64,000 nt of DNA from Microbacterium sp. LWO14-1.2 (GTDB lineage Bacteria; Actinomycetota; Actinomycetes; Actinomycetales; Microbacteriaceae). The notes beneath the pieces are model-generated. The model saw only the letters and a program-made list of their open reading frames with translations, had not been told where the DNA came from and made no database searches. Location of the stretch: contig NZ_CP151633.1 in assembly GCF_038397715.1 (NCBI RefSeq), positions 1,798,001 to 1,862,000 of the forward strand, read 5' to 3'. Both the position numbers and the translations under genes were made by a program. Positions 30,877 to 38,509 of the stretch are shown here, in pieces. Every line of letters starts with the position of its first letter. The first letter of the stretch is position 1.

Positions 30877-31386
30877 TCAGCGCGAGGTGACGATCCGCGG
30901 GCGGGGCCCTTCGAGTCGGGCGACGGCGACCTTCACCTCGGTGAGCTCATGCTCCGCACCGGTCATGCGGACCTCCAGGCCGCCCATCCGGTCCTCGAGC
31001 CGATCGAATCTCGCGTCCCACTTCGCGTCCGCCTCCGCGAACCGTGCGTCCCATTTCGCATCCAGCTCCGCGAATCGCGCGTCCCACTTCGCGTCCGCCT
31101 CCGCGAACCGCGCATCCCACTTCGCGTCCGCCTCCGCGAATCGAGCGTCCCATCGCGCATCCTGCGCGGTGAACCGGGCGTCCTGCGCGGTGAAGCGGGC
31201 ATCCCATCGCGCGTCCTGCGCGGTGAGCCGGGCGTCCTGCGCGGTGAAGCGTGCATCCCATCGCGCATCCTGCGCCGCGAACCGCGCATCCATCCTGGTG
31301 AGGAACCACCCGCAGGCACTGACGAACGCGACGATCACCGACACCCCGCACGCGATGATCGCGATGACTTCCATCGACACGTACAT
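30877..31386 (-). CDS. membrane-anchored coiled-coil protein with hendecad repeats
   Basis: A 169-residue protein with one N-terminal membrane helix (about residues 6-29), then ten tandem units at residues 33-130: 11-residue DARWDARFTAQ or DAKWDARFAEA units mixed with 7-residue DARFTAQ units. Hendecads and heptads both support coiled coils, so it should form a long oligomeric rod in the cytoplasm or cell wall zone. The tail (EDRMGGLEVRM to the end) continues the coil. I know no function. Start ATG 31386 follows GGGGGA; ATG 31374 is possible. Confidence 0.75.
   Translation of the reverse strand: MYVSMEVIAIIACGVSVIVAFVSACGWFLTRMDARFAAQDARWDARFTAQDARLTAQDARWDARFTAQDARFTAQDARWDARFAEADAKWDARFAEADAKWDARFAELDAKWDARFAEADAKWDARFDRLEDRMGGLEVRMTGAEHELTEVKVAVARLEGPRPRIVTSR
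30997..31290 (-). repeat. 33-bp and 21-bp tandem repeats in the coiled-coil gene
   Basis: Ten in-frame units, mostly 33 bp, with three 21-bp units in the 5' half. The last four 33-bp units are nearly identical, a sign of recent expansion. Confidence 0.85.
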
Positions 31387-31502
31387 TCCCCCAGTCTTCT
31401 CCGCGTCTGCGGCGATGTCCCGACGGTAGCCGCCTGAGATCCGGCATCCCGGCATCCGTGGATAACCCCAGCCGGGCGGATTCTGTGCAGGACGACTGCC
31501 CA

Positions 31503-31508
31503 TAGGCT
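31503..31508 (+). promoter_or_regulatory. minus-10 box of the HAD phosphatase gene
   Basis: TAGGCT, 7 bases before ATG 31516. Confidence 0.5.
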
Positions 31509-31515
31509 GGAAGCT

Positions 31516-32181
31516 ATGCCTCTCTCCCCCTACTCCTGCGTGCTGTGGGACGTCGACGGCACGATCGTCGACGCCTCCGTCGGCATCCTCCGTCGACTGA
31601 ACGTGGCGCTCACGCACTTCGGTCGACCCGCGCCCACGCGCGAGGAGCTGATCCACTGGATCGGCCCGCCCATGTTCGACTCGTTCCAAGCCCAGGCGGG
31701 GATGACGCCCGAGCAGGCGACCGAGGCCGTGTCCTTCTACCGCACGCTCGGCAAGGCCGACGGCTACACGACCGATATCGCCACCTACGCGGGTGTCCCG
31801 GAAATCCTCCGCGACGTGCATGCCGCCGGCATCCCGCAGGCGACCGCGAGTTCGAAACCCGAGATCCAGGTCGACGCCATCGTCGACTTCCTCGAACTGC
31901 GCCCGTACTTCCTGACGACGGTGGGCGCCACGCCCGACGAGGCGACCCTCGCGACCAAGACCGATATCGTGGCCGAAGCCCTGCGCCGATTGGCCGCGCG
32001 CGGCGTCGACATCTCACGGCCGGTGCTCATCGGCGACCGCCACCACGACGTCGACGGGGGCGCGGCGAACGACGTGCCCGTGATCTTCGTCGACTGGGGC
32101 TTCAGCGATTCCCACGAGGGCGACGACGCTGCGTTCCGCGTCTCCACGGCCGACGATCTGCGCGCTCTGCTGCTCGACTGA
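31516..32181 (+). CDS. HAD-superfamily phosphatase (phosphoglycolate phosphatase-like)
   Basis: A 221-residue HAD hydrolase. Motif I is DVDGT with nucleophile Asp12 and general acid Asp14, the alpha-helical cap follows (residues 20-85), motif II is ATASSK, and motif IV is IGDRHHDVDGG. This cap type is found in Gph/PpaX-like phosphatases; the substrate is not settled. A leaderless start is indicated by TAGGCT. It is convergent with cspA across a strong hairpin. Confidence 0.9.
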   Translation: MPLSPYSCVLWDVDGTIVDASVGILRRLNVALTHFGRPAPTREELIHWIGPPMFDSFQAQAGMTPEQATEAVSFYRTLGKADGYTTDIATYAGVPEILRDVHAAGIPQATASSKPEIQVDAIVDFLELRPYFLTTVGATPDEATLATKTDIVAEALRRLAARGVDISRPVLIGDRHHDVDGGAANDVPVIFVDWGFSDSHEGDDAAFRVSTADDLRALLLD

Positions 32182-32204
32182 GGCCGTTCAGGACCGGTGA
32201 AAGC

Positions 32205-32260
32205 ACAGAACTCCCCGCCGGATGCCGCGCTCGTTGCGGCACCCGGTCAGGGAGTTCTGT
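32205..32260. terminator. bidirectional terminator between the HAD gene and cspA
   Basis: Outer perfect arms ACAGAACTCCC (32205-32215) and GGGAGTTCTGT (32250-32260), inner arms CCGGATGCCGC and GCGGCACCCGG with one mismatch. Together they form a 22-bp stem between two convergent genes. Confidence 0.8.
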
Positions 32261-32272
32261 AGGTCGCCCGCC

Positions 32273-32479
32273 TCAGAGAGGACGGATGTTCTCGGCCTGC
32301 AGGCCCTTGGGGCCCTGCGCGACGTCGAACTCGACTCGCTGGTTTTCCTCCAGCGAGCGGTAGCCGGAAGACTGGATGGCGGAGTAGTGCGCGAAAACGT
32401 CAGCGCCGCCGTCGTCGGGGGAGATGAAGCCGAAGCCCTTCTCCGAGTTGAACCACTTGACCGTGCCCTGGGTGCTCAT
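32273..32479 (-). CDS. cspA: cold shock protein
   Basis: A 68-residue single cold-shock domain that binds single-stranded RNA and DNA. KWFN, RNP1 KGFGFI (residues 14-19) and RNP2 VFAHY (28-32) are intact. It acts as an RNA chaperone and is likely abundant. The ribosome site is weak (AGGCAG), and the upstream 555 bases are unusually structured, which suggests leader-based control. Confidence 0.97.
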   Translation of the reverse strand: MSTQGTVKWFNSEKGFGFISPDDGGADVFAHYSAIQSSGYRSLEENQRVEFDVAQGPKGLQAENIRPL

Positions 32480-32742
32480 TTACTGCCTGTTCTGCTGGGA
32501 AAAGAAGCCGACGCAGGATGCACCGACGTGGTCCACGCTAGTGGAGCACCGCCAGAGCGGAAGTCCCGGTGTCAGCCCGTAACCCAAATGTTGCATGAGC
32601 GACCTCTCGCCGTCACAACACCGTGGCGGCCGTCGAGCGTCATCGGCCCGGAAAATGGTGTGGCCCTCACCGCGGGGGGAGCGATGAGGGCCGAAGACGA
32701 CCGGAGGGTGCGTCAGATACAACCCTAACCCCTCCGAGGGGG

Positions 32743-32768
32743 TTTTGTCCCCCAAATGGGGGACAAAA
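32743..32768. promoter_or_regulatory. perfect 26-bp palindrome TTTTGTCCCCC-AAAT-GGGGGACAAAA
   Basis: Perfect 11-bp arms with loop AAAT. The T run precedes and the A run follows the stem on both strands, so it is not a normal terminator. It may be an operator or an RNA thermosensing stem in the cspA leader. Confidence 0.65.
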
Positions 32769-32799
32769 GACGAAAATCGTGGAAAGCCACAACGATAGC

Positions 32800-32845
32800 G
32801 GCCCCCTCGAGCGGCCCATTGGGGACTGAGCGACTCGAGGGGGCC
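32800..32845. promoter_or_regulatory. 12-bp perfect stem with 22-base loop upstream of cspA
   Basis: Arms GGCCCCCTCGAG (32800-32811) and CTCGAGGGGGCC (32834-32845). The loop contains GGCCCATTGGGG, able to form alternative pairings. It lies about 320 bases upstream of the cspA ATG. Confidence 0.55.
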
Positions 32846-33022
32846 CAATCGCATGCACGGATCGCCTTTGCCTCTGGGGAAGGCAGCCCGTCATCTGGGG
32901 TAGACGGAGCGATCAATCCCCTGTGCATGCACCTTCACCATAAACGAGGAAACACGATCGCGCCATGGGGCTGCCGCCGTGTCGCGGGAGCGTTCCCGCG
33001 AGAGCCCCGACCGGCCCTTGGG

Positions 33023-33028
33023 TAGCCT
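33023..33028 (+). promoter_or_regulatory. minus-10 box of the shikimate dehydrogenase-like gene
   Basis: TAGCCT, 6 bases before GTG 33035; leaderless start expected. Confidence 0.5.
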
Positions 33029-33034
33029 GATCCG

Positions 33035-33853
33035 GTGACCATGCTGAACAAGGACATGACCCTTTGCATCTCGCTGTCGGCGCGGCCGAGCAACAACGGC
33101 ACCCGCTTCCACAACTTCCTCTACGAGGAGCTCGGGCTCAACTGGATCTACAAGGCGTTCGCCCCGACCGACCTCGGCCAGGCGATCGCGGGGGTACGAG
33201 GTCTCGGCATCCGGGGCTGCGCGGTGTCGATGCCCTACAAGGAGGACGTGATCGCGCTCGTGGATCGCATGGACGCCTCCGCGTCGGCCATCGACTCGGT
33301 GAACACGATCGTCAACGACGACGGCGTACTGACGGCCCACAACACGGACTACAGCGCGATCGCGCAGCTCATCGAGCGCGGCGGCCTCGACCCTGCATCG
33401 TCGGTGCTGCTGCGCGGATCCGGAGGGATGGCGAAGGCCACCGCCGCCGCGTTCCGCGATGCCGGCTTCACCGAGGTGACCATCGCGGCTCGCAACGAGG
33501 AGCGGGGTCGCGGCCTCGCCGACCTCTACGGCTTCGCCTGGACCCCGGATGCCGCCGGCGTCACCGCCGACGTCATCGTGAACATCACCCCGATCGGCAT
33601 GGCCGGCGGCGCCGACGCGCAGTCCCTGGCCTTCGACGCGGAGCAGATCGCCGCAGCATCCGTGGTGTTCGACGTCGTGGCCCTGCCCGCCGAGACGCCG
33701 CTGATCCGGGCGGCTCGCGAGGCGGGGAAGACCGTCATCACGGGCGCCGAGGTCGCGACGCTGCAGGCGCTCGAGCAGTTCGTGCTCTACACCGGCATCC
33801 GTCCGACGAGCGAGCAGGTACGCGCGGCCGAGGAGTTCATGCGCGCGCAGTGA
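33035..33853 (+). CDS. shikimate 5-dehydrogenase-like protein
   Basis: A 272-residue member of the AroE/YdiB family. The substrate domain has SLSARPSNNGTRFHN, GCAVSMPYKEDVI with the catalytic lysine, and DSVNTIVNDDG; the nucleotide domain begins at LRGSGGMAKATAAAF instead of the usual GxGGA loop. AHNTDY contributes the second substrate residue. The first motif departs from the usual S-x-S-x-x-H-N of AroE, so it may act on quinate or another compound. It stands alone, convergent with an MFS gene. Confidence 0.85.
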   Translation: MTMLNKDMTLCISLSARPSNNGTRFHNFLYEELGLNWIYKAFAPTDLGQAIAGVRGLGIRGCAVSMPYKEDVIALVDRMDASASAIDSVNTIVNDDGVLTAHNTDYSAIAQLIERGGLDPASSVLLRGSGGMAKATAAAFRDAGFTEVTIAARNEERGRGLADLYGFAWTPDAAGVTADVIVNITPIGMAGGADAQSLAFDAEQIAAASVVFDVVALPAETPLIRAAREAGKTVITGAEVATLQALEQFVLYTGIRPTSEQVRAAEEFMRAQ

Positions 33854-33859
33854 CGCGGG

Positions 33860-35050
33860 TCAGGCGACGACGGTTCGCAGCGTGCCCGTCGCCGCCGAGG
33901 CGGGGCGCCGCCGGGCGAGAACGCTCGCGACGACCATCACCACGAGAGCGGATGCCGTGATCGCGGCGCCGATCCAGATGGGCGAGGTGTAGCCGAGACC
34001 GGCGGAGATGCCGAGTCCGCCCGCCCAGGCTCCGAGCGCGTTGCCGATGTTGAACGCGCCGATGTTCGCACCCGAGGCGAGCGTCGGAGCGCCGCCCGCG
34101 TACTGCATGACGCGGCTCTGGAGTCCGGGCACCGTGCCGAAACCGAACGCGCCCATCACGACCAGCAGGCCGATCGTCGCGGGCTGCGACCACGCCAGCA
34201 TCCCGAAGAGCACGAGGATCACGGCGAGCGCCGCGATGAACCAGAGCAGCGTGCGGTCGATCGCCCGGTCCGCGAGGCGGCCGCCCACCCAGTTCCCGAC
34301 CACGAGCCCGGCCCCGAAAAGAACCAGCAGCCACGGCACGGCCGACGCCGCGAATCCCGTGACGCCGGTGAGCGTGTACGCGATGTAGGTGAAGGCGCCG
34401 AACATGCCGCCGAAGGCGAGGGCGGTCACGATGAGCGAGAGCCAGACCTGACCGGAGGCGAATGCGCTGAGCTCGTTCCGCAGGCTCACGGGTGCGTCCG
34501 AGGAGCGCGGCGCCGAGACGAGCAGAGCGATGCCGAGGAACGCGACGACGCCGATCGCGGAGATCACCCAGAACGTCGCGCGCCAGCCGAACTGCTGGCC
34601 GATGAACGTGCCGAACGGCACCCCGAGCACGTTGGCCGCGGTGAGGCCCGTGAACATGATCGCGATCGCACCGGCCTTCTTCGCCGGGGCGACGAGGCTC
34701 GACGCGACGACGGAGCCTATGCCGAAGAACGCACCGTGGCAGAGAGCGGCGACGATGCGGCCGATCATGGCCGTGGAGTAGTCGGGCGCGATCGCGGTCA
34801 GGGCGTTGCCCGCGATGAAGAGCACGACGAGTCCGAGCAGCACGGCCTTGCGCGGCAGGCGCGTCGTCGCGGCGGTGAGCCCGAGCGCCCCGACAACCAC
34901 GCTCAACGCGTAGCCGGAGATGAGCCAGCCCGCCGTCGCCTCGGTGACGCCGAAGTCGGCGGCCACCTCCGGCAGCAGGCCCATGATGACGAACTCGGTG
35001 AGTCCGATTCCGAAGGCGCCGATGGCGAGGGCGATGAGTCCGAGTGGCAT
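33860..35050 (-). CDS. MFS efflux transporter (DHA1/AraJ-like)
   Basis: A 396-residue, 12-helix exporter. GLTEFVIMGLLPEVAADFGV in helix 1 and GAFFGIGSVVASSLVAP in helix 4-5 are typical of AraJ/YdhP-like drug or sugar-efflux proteins. I start it at ATG 35050 after GGAG, not at the 32-residue longer frame. It is divergent from a MarR regulator that probably represses it. Confidence 0.9.
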   Translation of the reverse strand: MPLGLIALAIGAFGIGLTEFVIMGLLPEVAADFGVTEATAGWLISGYALSVVVGALGLTAATTRLPRKAVLLGLVVLFIAGNALTAIAPDYSTAMIGRIVAALCHGAFFGIGSVVASSLVAPAKKAGAIAIMFTGLTAANVLGVPFGTFIGQQFGWRATFWVISAIGVVAFLGIALLVSAPRSSDAPVSLRNELSAFASGQVWLSLIVTALAFGGMFGAFTYIAYTLTGVTGFAASAVPWLLVLFGAGLVVGNWVGGRLADRAIDRTLLWFIAALAVILVLFGMLAWSQPATIGLLVVMGAFGFGTVPGLQSRVMQYAGGAPTLASGANIGAFNIGNALGAWAGGLGISAGLGYTSPIWIGAAITASALVVMVVASVLARRRPASAATGTLRTVVA

Positions 35051-35078
35051 GGGTGTGCTCCGTGGTGCTCTGCTAAAG

Positions 35079-35149
35079 TAGTTGCAGACGCGGGATATTG
35101 CGTCCGACGTGCAATCATTGCACACGCAAGTAGTCGGCGCAAGCAACTA
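35079..35149. promoter_or_regulatory. MarR-type operator region between divergent MFS and MarR genes
   Basis: Perfect 15-bp palindrome GTGCAATCATTGCAC (35109-35123) at the centre, flanked by an outer inverted pair TAGTTGC (35079-35085) and GCAACTA (35143-35149). Symmetry around a divergent promoter is typical for MarR control. Confidence 0.7.
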
Positions 35150-35179
35150 TCTGCGTCAGCAACGACTCAGGAGGTCACC

Positions 35180-35629
35180 ATGGGCATCTCGGACGACGCC
35201 GTCGAGATCCGCGCGCGCGGCTGGCGCACGCTCGCCGCACTCCACGGGCTGATCGACGCCGAGCTCGAACGGGCGCTCGGCGAGGCGGTCGGGCTCTCCG
35301 TCGTGGAGTACACGGTGCTCGACGCGCTCAGCCGCCAGGACGGCTGGCACATGCGGATGCAGCAGCTCGCCCGCGCGACGGCCCTGAGCCCCAGCGCCAC
35401 GACACGCCTCGTCACGCGGCTCGAAGACCGCGGCCTGCTCACGCGCATCCTCTGCGCCGACGACCGCCGTGGCATCTACACCGAGCTCACATCGGCCGGA
35501 CAGGAACTCTACGAGAAGGCGCATCCGATCCACGACGACGCCCTCGAACGCACTCTGGGCGACGCGGTGACGCAGCCAGAACTCGCCCCGGTCGTGCATG
35601 CGCTGCAGAGCACCGCGGTCGGCGTCTGA
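35180..35629 (+). CDS. MarR-family transcriptional regulator
   Basis: A 149-residue winged-helix dimer: LSVVEYTVLDALS, then the recognition part QQLARATALSPSATTRLVTRLEDRGLLTR and the wing CADDRRGIYTELT. AGGAGG lies 6 bases before ATG 35180. It should repress the divergent MFS gene until a small aromatic or drug-like ligand binds. The racemase gene begins 10 bases after its stop and may be co-transcribed. Confidence 0.93.
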   Translation: MGISDDAVEIRARGWRTLAALHGLIDAELERALGEAVGLSVVEYTVLDALSRQDGWHMRMQQLARATALSPSATTRLVTRLEDRGLLTRILCADDRRGIYTELTSAGQELYEKAHPIHDDALERTLGDAVTQPELAPVVHALQSTAVGV

Positions 35630-35639
35630 GGGGCAGCGG

Positions 35640-36335
35640 ATGCAGACGATCGGCGTTCTCGGCGGCATGAGCTGGGAGTCCTCGCTGGAGTGGTACCGGC
35701 TCGCGAACGAGCGGGTGCGCGAGCGCCTGGGCGGCCATCACTCCGCGAGGATCGTGCTCGACTCGGTCGACTTCGCCGAGGTCGAGGCGATGCAGGCGCG
35801 AGGCGACTGGGACGCCGCGGGCGACCTCCTCGCCGACCGGGCTCGCGCCCTCGAGAGCGCCGGCGCAGAACTGCTCGTGCTCTGCACCAACACCATGCAT
35901 CTCGTCGCGGAGCGGATCCAGGATGCCGTCGGCATCCCGTTCCTGCACATCGCCGACGTCGCGGCCGAGGCAGTGACCCGTGCGGGCCTGTCGACCGTGG
36001 GCCTGCTCGGAACGGCCTTCACGATGGAGCAGCCGTTCTATCGCGAGAGGGTCGCCGCGCACGGCATCCGCACCCTCGTTCCCGACGCCGACGACCGTCG
36101 CGCGGTGCACGCGATCATCTACGACGAGCTCGTGCACGGCGAGATCCGCGAGGAGTCGCGGCAGCGCTACCGCGAGGTCATCGACCGTCTCGTGGCGGAG
36201 GGCGCCCAGGGCATCATCCTCGGATGCACCGAGATCGAACTGCTCGTCTCGGCCGACGACTCCCCCGTGCCCGTGTTCCCCACCACCGCCCTGCACGTGG
36301 AGGTCGCGGTCGATCGGGCACTCGGCGCCGACTGA
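35640..36335 (+). CDS. aspartate/glutamate racemase family protein
   Basis: A 231-residue protein of the YgeA/RacX type. The N-terminus TIGVLGGMSWESS binds substrate, and the two catalytic cysteines lie in LCTNTMH and LGCTEIEL. It interconverts L and D forms of an amino acid, with broad specificity in this branch. ATG 35640 is 10 bases after the MarR stop. Confidence 0.92.
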   Translation: MQTIGVLGGMSWESSLEWYRLANERVRERLGGHHSARIVLDSVDFAEVEAMQARGDWDAAGDLLADRARALESAGAELLVLCTNTMHLVAERIQDAVGIPFLHIADVAAEAVTRAGLSTVGLLGTAFTMEQPFYRERVAAHGIRTLVPDADDRRAVHAIIYDELVHGEIREESRQRYREVIDRLVAEGAQGIILGCTEIELLVSADDSPVPVFPTTALHVEVAVDRALGAD

Positions 36336-36361
36336 CGGAGCCGTCAGCGATCTCCGCGGCG

Positions 36362-37237
36362 TCAGGCGGGCTGGCACGCCGTCAGGTCGTGCACCGAGAT
36401 GCGGCGGTGGTAGATCTGCAGATCGGGCTGCGGCGCATACCCACCCGTCCGCCACGTCGACCGGTAGATCCCGGTCTGGAAGTACGGCGGGCGCTTCTGA
36501 TGCGCGTTGTTGACGCCGTCGATGCGCAGCACCTCGCCTCCGGCGTACGACACGGTGACGCGGCCCGGCGTCGACGGCGTCGACCACACGATGTCGACAC
36601 TCCAGTCGTTCCACACCCCGGCTCGGAACGGCACAGGCAGCGGGTGCTTCGTCTGGTCGATGCTCCCGTCCTCGGCCACACTATTGACGAGGATCTCCCA
36701 CGCGGGCGACGGCGCCCCGCGGAGCGAGAGGACCAGCGGCGGCCTGCCCGGGCGGTCATCCCCCGTCGAAACACCGGGCCATTGGGCGAGGATCGTCTGA
36801 TAACGATAGGGGACGTAGTCCTCGGGGACGAACGTGGAGAAGTCGTACCGGTAGCGCCCCCACGAGAAGGCGGCACGGCCGATCTCCGACCGGTAGGCGG
36901 ACTGATCGGCCGGCACGGTGAAGCGCATGACCCGCTCCCCGGAGCCGGCCGGGTCGGGGACGATCGCGAAACGGCTCGACGGGAACAACCGCTGATCGCT
37001 CCACGCGTCACCGCTACGGACTCGGGGGAAAGCGCCGTCGACGTCAGACTCCGTCCAGGATCCCGCGCTCGGGGTCGCGAACCCGTCCTCGTGCACGAGC
37101 ACTCCGCACGGCGGCGCCGCAGCACCCGGGGGTCGGACGAGCCCGGCGAACGGAAGGGCGAGGGCCGCGGCGCCGGCCACGCGCAGGAGGTCCCGCCGGC
37201 TCGCGGCGCAGTCGAAGAGGGGTCCGAAGGCAGTCAC
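36362..37237 (-). CDS. Tat-exported polysaccharide lyase-like protein (heparin lyase I fold)
   Basis: A 291-residue protein beginning with GTG 37237. The N-terminus has a twin-arginine motif SRRDLLR at about residues 13-19 followed by a hydrophobic stretch, so it is exported folded. The mature part matches the jelly-roll polysaccharide lyase family (PF14099-like): RSEIG, YRYDFSTFVPEDYVPYRYQTILAQW, then GVWNDWSVDIVWS and YFQTGIYRS. Such enzymes cleave uronate-containing glycans by beta-elimination, fitting the hexuronate locus next door. Family assignment is from motifs only. Confidence 0.7.
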   Translation of the reverse strand: MTAFGPLFDCAASRRDLLRVAGAAALALPFAGLVRPPGAAAPPCGVLVHEDGFATPSAGSWTESDVDGAFPRVRSGDAWSDQRLFPSSRFAIVPDPAGSGERVMRFTVPADQSAYRSEIGRAAFSWGRYRYDFSTFVPEDYVPYRYQTILAQWPGVSTGDDRPGRPPLVLSLRGAPSPAWEILVNSVAEDGSIDQTKHPLPVPFRAGVWNDWSVDIVWSTPSTPGRVTVSYAGGEVLRIDGVNNAHQKRPPYFQTGIYRSTWRTGGYAPQPDLQIYHRRISVHDLTACQPA

Positions 37238-37289
37238 GCCACGAGTGTGGCATCCGTCGACTCGCGGTGTTCGTGGCCTGTGGACAACC

Positions 37290-37378
37290 CACGTGAACTT
37301 CTGCGGTTCAGGGTGACTTCTGCGGCCATCAGGCCGCGCAGAGGCCGCAGAACATGACCGAGGCCGCAGAAACGAACG
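37290..37378. repeat. intergenic palindromic element, copy B (TTCTGCGGCC family)
   Basis: Two direct ACTTCTGCGG words on the left and two inverted GAGGCCGCAGAA words on the right, with CAGGCCGCGCAG between. It lies between two minus-strand genes, just after the lacI stop and before the lyase. Confidence 0.7.
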
Positions 37379-37392
37379 CCGCCGAGCCGCGG

Positions 37393-38358
37393 TCAGGCGG
37401 GAGGGGCGGCCGTCGACGCGCGCACGATGAGCTGCGACGCGAGCGGGGCGAGGTCGCCGACCGGTCCGCCGGCGAGGATCTGCAGCAGCAGATCGACCGC
37501 GACGGTGCCGCTGCGATCGATCGGCATGCGCACCGTGGTGAGCGCGGGGGTCACGGCACCGGCGAGATCGATGTCGTCGATCCCGATGATGCTGACGTCG
37601 CTCGGGCATCGGCGGCCCAGTTCCAGCATCCCGGCTTCGAGTCCCAGCGCGACGAGGTCGTTGTAGGCCACGACGGCGGTGGCGCCGCTCGCCGCTGCGG
37701 GCGCGGCGGCCGCACGCCCGCCCTGGATCGACGCGGCCTGGTGGCTGAGCAGGGTGAGACGGATGCCGTGGCGCTCGCACGCGCGGGCGACGGTGTCTGC
37801 GCGGTGCACGTCGGCCCACGATCCGCGGGGCCCCGACGCATACGCGATGTGGGTGTGCCCGAGAGCCGCGAGGTGCTCGATCGCCTGCGCGGGCCCGTGC
37901 TCCGTGTCCATGACGATGCAGGGGGCGCCGTCGATCTGGCGGTTGACCACGACGTACGGGGTGTCGCCGACGAGGGCGAGGACCTCCTCGTCGGGCAGAC
38001 GCGGCGAGCAGAGCAGCATCCCGTCGAGTTTGCGCGCCTGCTCGATCTGCTCGCGTTCGCGGCGCAGGTCCTCGTCGGCGTCGAAGACGACGATGCGATG
38101 GCGGCCATGCCAGGCCTGGCCCTGGATCGCCTTGAGCAGGGTGCCGTAGACGGGGTTCGCGACGTCGGGCAGGATCACGCCGAACGTGCGCGTGGCGGTG
38201 ACCGCCGACTGCGGAGTGGCGTAGCCGAGCTCGGTGGCCGCTTCGAGCACGCGGCCGAGGGTTCCGGGGGCGAGTCTGTCCGGCTCTCCGAACGCGCGCG
38301 ACGCCGTCGCGATGGACACGCCCGCGTGGCGTGCCACGTCCGTCAATGTCGCTGCCAC
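37393..38358 (-). CDS. LacI-family transcriptional regulator of the aldonate/hexuronate locus
   Basis: A 321-residue repressor with headpiece TLTDVARHAGVSIATASRAFG at residues 4-24 and a sugar-binding-type effector domain. GTG 38358 is chosen because GGAGG lies 6 bases upstream; GTG 38364 is close behind. It is divergent from the dehydrogenase operon and likely represses it through GTTTAC-type half sites in the shared promoter. Confidence 0.93.
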   Translation of the reverse strand: MAATLTDVARHAGVSIATASRAFGEPDRLAPGTLGRVLEAATELGYATPQSAVTATRTFGVILPDVANPVYGTLLKAIQGQAWHGRHRIVVFDADEDLRREREQIEQARKLDGMLLCSPRLPDEEVLALVGDTPYVVVNRQIDGAPCIVMDTEHGPAQAIEHLAALGHTHIAYASGPRGSWADVHRADTVARACERHGIRLTLLSHQAASIQGGRAAAAPAAASGATAVVAYNDLVALGLEAGMLELGRRCPSDVSIIGIDDIDLAGAVTPALTTVRMPIDRSGTVAVDLLLQILAGGPVGDLAPLASQLIVRASTAAPPA

Positions 38359-38402
38359 GAGCACCCTCCGTCTTTCGTGCAATCCTACGATCCCACCCGC
38401 GC

Positions 38403-38452
38403 ATGTAAACCTGCTTGACAAGTTTGTACAACTCATACACACTCGTTTACAT
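38403..38452. promoter_or_regulatory. promoter and operator of the aldonate/hexuronate operon
   Basis: Inverted half sites ATGTAAAC (38403-38410) and GTTTACAT (38445-38452) flank TTGACA (38415-38420), which is 17 bases from CACACT (38438-38443). A small palindrome TTGTACAA is inside. The layout suits LacI repression with two half-operators. Confidence 0.6.
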
Positions 38453-38509
38453 GACGATCACCGCCGATCACCCTCAGTGGTGCGCGGCCCACAGCGAAGG
38501 AGCCACCGC

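Larger units (their letters stand above)
32480..33034. other. 555-bp intergenic region with several strong hairpins
   Basis: Contains the cspA leader and promoter (minus strand) and the promoter of the 33035 gene (plus strand). No convincing gene was found in either strand; small open frames here lack family features. Four hairpins are listed separately or noted: AACCCC/GGGGTT at 32727-32744, the palindrome at 32743-32768, the long stem at 32800-32845 and TCGCGGGA/TCCCGCGA at 32982-33001. Confidence 0.6.

Noticed and set aside
31459..31466. DnaA-box-like word TTATCCAC (minus strand) upstream of the HAD gene
   Set aside because: Only a single match, with no cluster of boxes and no dnaA/dnaN neighbours; not an origin.
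32743..32768. Palindrome considered as an intrinsic terminator
   Set aside because: The T run lies before and the A run after the stem on both strands, the reverse of what termination needs.
32480..32854. Minus-strand frame of 124 codons in the cspA leader
   Set aside because: It runs straight through the strong hairpins, has no recognisable domain, no ribosome site and atypical codon use.
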